Position numbers and translations under genes: made by a program. Under the pieces are notes generated by a model, which worked only from the letters and a program-made list of their open reading frames with translations, did not search any database and was not told the origin of the DNA. DNA of 64,000 nucleotides from Opitutaceae bacterium TAV5. Lineage in GTDB: Bacteria > Verrucomicrobiota > Verrucomicrobiia > Opitutales > Opitutaceae. Shown piece after piece: positions 62,022 through 64,000 of the stretch. Positions within the stretch are counted from its first letter, which is position 1; every line of letters begins with the position of its first letter. The stretch spans positions 6,247,001-6,311,000 of the forward strand of contig CP007053.1 in NCBI GenBank assembly GCA_000242935.3, written 5' to 3'.

Positions 62022-62786
62022 TCAGGCTCCCGGCGACGACACCGGAGACTGCGAGGGTTGCGACGAGGGAGTCATCGGTACGATGCCCGATGCCATCGCG
62101 AGGTGGATCAGTTCCGTCCCCTTGGTGACGTTGAACTTTTTCATGAGACGCGTGCGGTAAACCTCCACCGTCTTGGGGCTGAGAAACAGTTGCGCTCCGA
62201 TTTCCTTGGTCGAGAGTCCGCGTGTGATGCCCTGCAACACCTCGCGTTCGCGCGGAGCGAGTCGCGGTGTTTTCGGAGACGCTCCGGCCGCCGTCTCCAT
62301 CGTCCGGCTGAAAAGAAATTCCTCGCCCTGACAGACGCGGCGGATGATGGACGCGAGCGCATCGAAGGCGTCGTCCTTGGCGACAAAGGCGCAGGCCCCG
62401 GCATCAAACGCATCCTGCATCGCCAGGGGCGTCGCGTGCATCGTCAGCACAACGACACGTGTAGCGGGAAACTCCTTGCGCAGACTTCGCAGAAACCCTG
62501 CCCCCGTGCTGCCGGGCATGCTCAGGTCGGAGACCAGCACGTCGGGCCGGACGCGGGCGACCAGTTCCTTCGCCTCCGCGCCGTCGCTGGCGCCGCCGAC
62601 GTATTCCATATCCGGGCACATCCGGAGCAGGGCCTCGATGCCCTGACGCACCACGCGATGATCATCGGCAATCGCCACGGTGATGGGTCGGGAATACCCT
62701 GGCGCCGTAGCGGATGCGGCGTCGCCGGTTGCCGGGCTGACGCGATCTGACGGTGAGGGTGGCGAAGAAGCGCGGGAAGTCGTCAT
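62022..62786 (-). CDS. NarL/FixJ-type response regulator
   Basis: The product has 254 residues from ATG 62786. After a 35-residue Ser/Ala/Pro-rich tail comes the receiver domain: acidic pocket in VAIADDHRVVRQG, phospho-accepting Asp in DVLVSDLSMPGS, and the switch Thr and Lys in VLTMHATP and AFVAKDDAF. The LuxR-type helix-turn-helix is LAPREREVLQGITRGLSTKE then IGAQLFLSPKTVEVYRTRLM. It is transcribed with the MASE1 kinase gene downstream and probably is its target. The kinase at 56035 has no regulator beside it and may share this one. The target genes are not known. Confidence 0.93.
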   Translation of the reverse strand: MTTSRASSPPSPSDRVSPATGDAASATAPGYSRPITVAIADDHRVVRQGIEALLRMCPDMEYVGGASDGAEAKELVARVRPDVLVSDLSMPGSTGAGFLRSLRKEFPATRVVVLTMHATPLAMQDAFDAGACAFVAKDDAFDALASIIRRVCQGEEFLFSRTMETAAGASPKTPRLAPREREVLQGITRGLSTKEIGAQLFLSPKTVEVYRTRLMKKFNVTKGTELIHLAMASGIVPMTPSSQPSQSPVSSPGA

Positions 62787-63146
62787 GGCATGCGTCGGAA
62801 GGCTCCGGAATGAAGCCGTTCCGTTGTGGTCGGATCCGTGAAGGAACAGAAAGAAGTCCAGGTTGCGGTTGAGTCGGATAAGCAAGCCTGCCGCGCCGGA
62901 AGCGACTTCGGAATGCGCGCCCGGTGTGGCAGAACAGGCGGTAGCGGTTGACAGGAATGATGCACCAACCCGCCCGATGATCAACCAGAAGCATCGGTCT
63001 GGTCTCCCGCTCGCCAACGGCGCTCTCCGTCCGGAAGGATCACGACGAGGAGAGAAGGGGTAGATGATGGCCGCCAATTTCCCGCTGTCATCGGCATGAA
63101 CAAAGCAGCTTGCATTCCTTGCAAAAAAAACTGTAACAACTGCAAC
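62787..63146. other. divergent intergenic region between the response regulator and GbsR genes
   Basis: About 360 bases without a supported gene. On the plus strand TTGCAT (63110) and TGTAAC (63132), 16 bases apart, may be a promoter for the GbsR gene. TTGCATTCCTTGCAA at 63110-63124 is also a small dyad that could be an operator. If this promoter is right, the upstream ATG at 63096 cannot be the GbsR start. Confidence 0.35.
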
Positions 63147-63665
63147 ATGCCATCGTCATCACCGGCCGCTGCGACACCGCCTCCACTTTCCGATGCCCCG
63201 CCGCTCGACCTGGAGGTGATTGCGTTCTGGGTGCAGGTGGCGACGCTGCTCGGTTTTCCGCGCTCGGTCGGTGAAATCTACGGTCTTGTTTTCCTTTCCG
63301 AGCAGCCGCTGAGTGCCGACGACATTGTGGAAAAACTCGGCCTGAGCCGCAGCGGAGCCGGCCAGGGATTGAAGGTGTTGCTGGACATCGGTGCCATCCG
63401 GCCGGCGCACCAGCTTGCCAGCCGGAAGGACTATTACCAGCTCCAGACCGATCTGGGCATCCTGGTCAAACTCCTGCTCAACGCCCGCGTTCTGCCGCAA
63501 CTTGAGGAACTCGGCCGCCGCCGCGCCGCCCTCGCCGCCACCGTGGCTGAATCCGGCCCCGACCACCTCGCCCGGCGCTTCGAAAAACTCGACCGCTGGC
63601 GCGAAAAAGCCGAACCCATCCTCGCCCTGGTCAAGGGGCTGGCAGAAACCCGCACCAACTCATGA
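63147..63665 (+). CDS. GbsR/MarR family transcriptional regulator
   Basis: The product has 172 residues from ATG 63147. The winged helix has GEIYGLVFLSEQPLSADDIV then EKLGLSRSGAGQGLKVLLDI, the GbsR-type pattern, and a helical tail (LEELGRRRAALAATVAESGP). Proteins of this group often precede polysaccharide or osmolyte genes. The stop overlaps the rfbB ATG by four bases, so it is translated with the nucleotide-sugar gene. An earlier ATG at 63096 would add MNKAACIPCKKNCNNCN, a Cys-rich stretch that may just be leader. Confidence 0.85.
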   Translation: MPSSSPAAATPPPLSDAPPLDLEVIAFWVQVATLLGFPRSVGEIYGLVFLSEQPLSADDIVEKLGLSRSGAGQGLKVLLDIGAIRPAHQLASRKDYYQLQTDLGILVKLLLNARVLPQLEELGRRRAALAATVAESGPDHLARRFEKLDRWREKAEPILALVKGLAETRTNS

Positions 63666-64000
63666 ATCTGCTCGTCACCGGCGGCTGCGGTTTTATCGGC
63701 AGCAATTTTATTCGGCAGCGCCTCATCGAGGATAAAAAAAGCTCGCCGCTGCGCAAGCTCGTCAACCTCGACGCCCTCACCTACGCCGGAAATCCGGCCA
63801 ATCTCGCGGACCTTGCCGGCGACCCGCGGTACGTTTTCGTACATGGCAACATCGGAGATGAAGCCCTCGTTACCCGACTGCTTGCCGATTACGACATTGA
63901 CGCCATCATCAATTTCGCGGCCGAAAGCCACGTGGATCGCTCCATCAATTCACCGGAGCCGTTCATCCAGACGAATGTTGTCGGAACTCTGCGCCTCCTC
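63662..64000 (+). CDS. rfbB: dTDP-glucose 4,6-dehydratase, 5' part
   Basis: The first 113 codons of an extended short-chain dehydrogenase are visible; the gene continues beyond the window. The NAD-binding motif is LVTGGCGFIGSNFIRQ. LVNLDALTYAGNPANLADLA and NFAAESHVDRSINSPEPFIQ are diagnostic of RfbB/RmlB, the second step of dTDP-rhamnose synthesis, with the NIGD segment between. It starts inside the GbsR stop (ATGA overlap), which suggests coupled expression and cell-surface polysaccharide control. Confidence 0.93.
   Translation, partial: MNLLVTGGCGFIGSNFIRQRLIEDKKSSPLRKLVNLDALTYAGNPANLADLAGDPRYVFVHGNIGDEALVTRLLADYDIDAIINFAAESHVDRSINSPEPFIQTNVVGTLRLL

Overview
The window is a GC-rich (well over 60 percent by eye) bacterial chromosome segment with about 55 genes in short operons. 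Gene content, the near-total absence of Shine-Dalgarno sequences before start codons, the abundant small palindromic repeats and the sulfur/RNR/two-component repertoire suggest a verrucomicrobial, Opitutaceae-like organism. That assignment is an inference from style and was not checked by a search. No tRNA, rRNA or CRISPR array was seen.

Layout. 1-3027: tail of an RDD membrane protein, accA, and convergent ilvA. 3340-7986: class I ribonucleotide reductase nrdA-nrdB followed by a flavodoxin and a CMNC thioredoxin, a possible dedicated redox set. 8063-9223: an aminotransferase. 9237-14962 (minus): a sulfur-assimilation operon of signal-peptide-bearing tandem rhodanese, YeeE/TsuA-type thiosulfate transporter, DUF255 protein and cysteine synthase. 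The DUF255 gene carries a 120-bp palindromic repeat inside its 5' coding end. 15461-25335: a broken AraC regulator, Dps, CbpA/CbpM chaperone pair, histidine phosphatase, succinate-semialdehyde dehydrogenase, CPA2 cation antiporter, a lipoprotein and gamma-glutamyltransferase.

25502-50484 is the notable region: an apparent organosulfur desulfurization island resembling an expanded dsz system. A seven-gene minus-strand operon holds two DszA-like flavin monooxygenases, an amidohydrolase, a nitroreductase-fold protein, a DJ-1/PfpI protein, a four-module rhodanese protein and a DszC/SfnB-like monooxygenase. After three small secreted or membrane-protein genes come, on the plus strand, a porin, a secreted substrate-binding protein, an ABC permease, seven tandem paralogues of about 360 aa, and the ABC ATPase. 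The seven paralogues would usually be labelled ABC substrate-binding proteins. They lack signal peptides, however, and all keep the Cys, His and Arg-x-Gly-Gly positions of the active site of the desulfinase DszB. I therefore read them as a family of cytoplasmic C-S cleaving desulfinases embedded in a sulfonate-type transporter operon. An NfsA/FRP-like flavin reductase at 50497 could supply reduced flavin.

49372-55333 also contains a CusF-SCO1 fusion, two hypothetical exported proteins and a TonB-dependent receptor, perhaps a copper-related module. An apparent MITE with a 9-bp target duplication is inserted here. 55424-64000: a META lipoprotein, TetR plus MASE1 histidine kinase, a degenerate IS481-like transposase, a NarL-type response regulator with a second MASE1 kinase, a GbsR/MarR regulator, and the start of rfbB (dTDP-glucose 4,6-dehydratase), which runs off the window.
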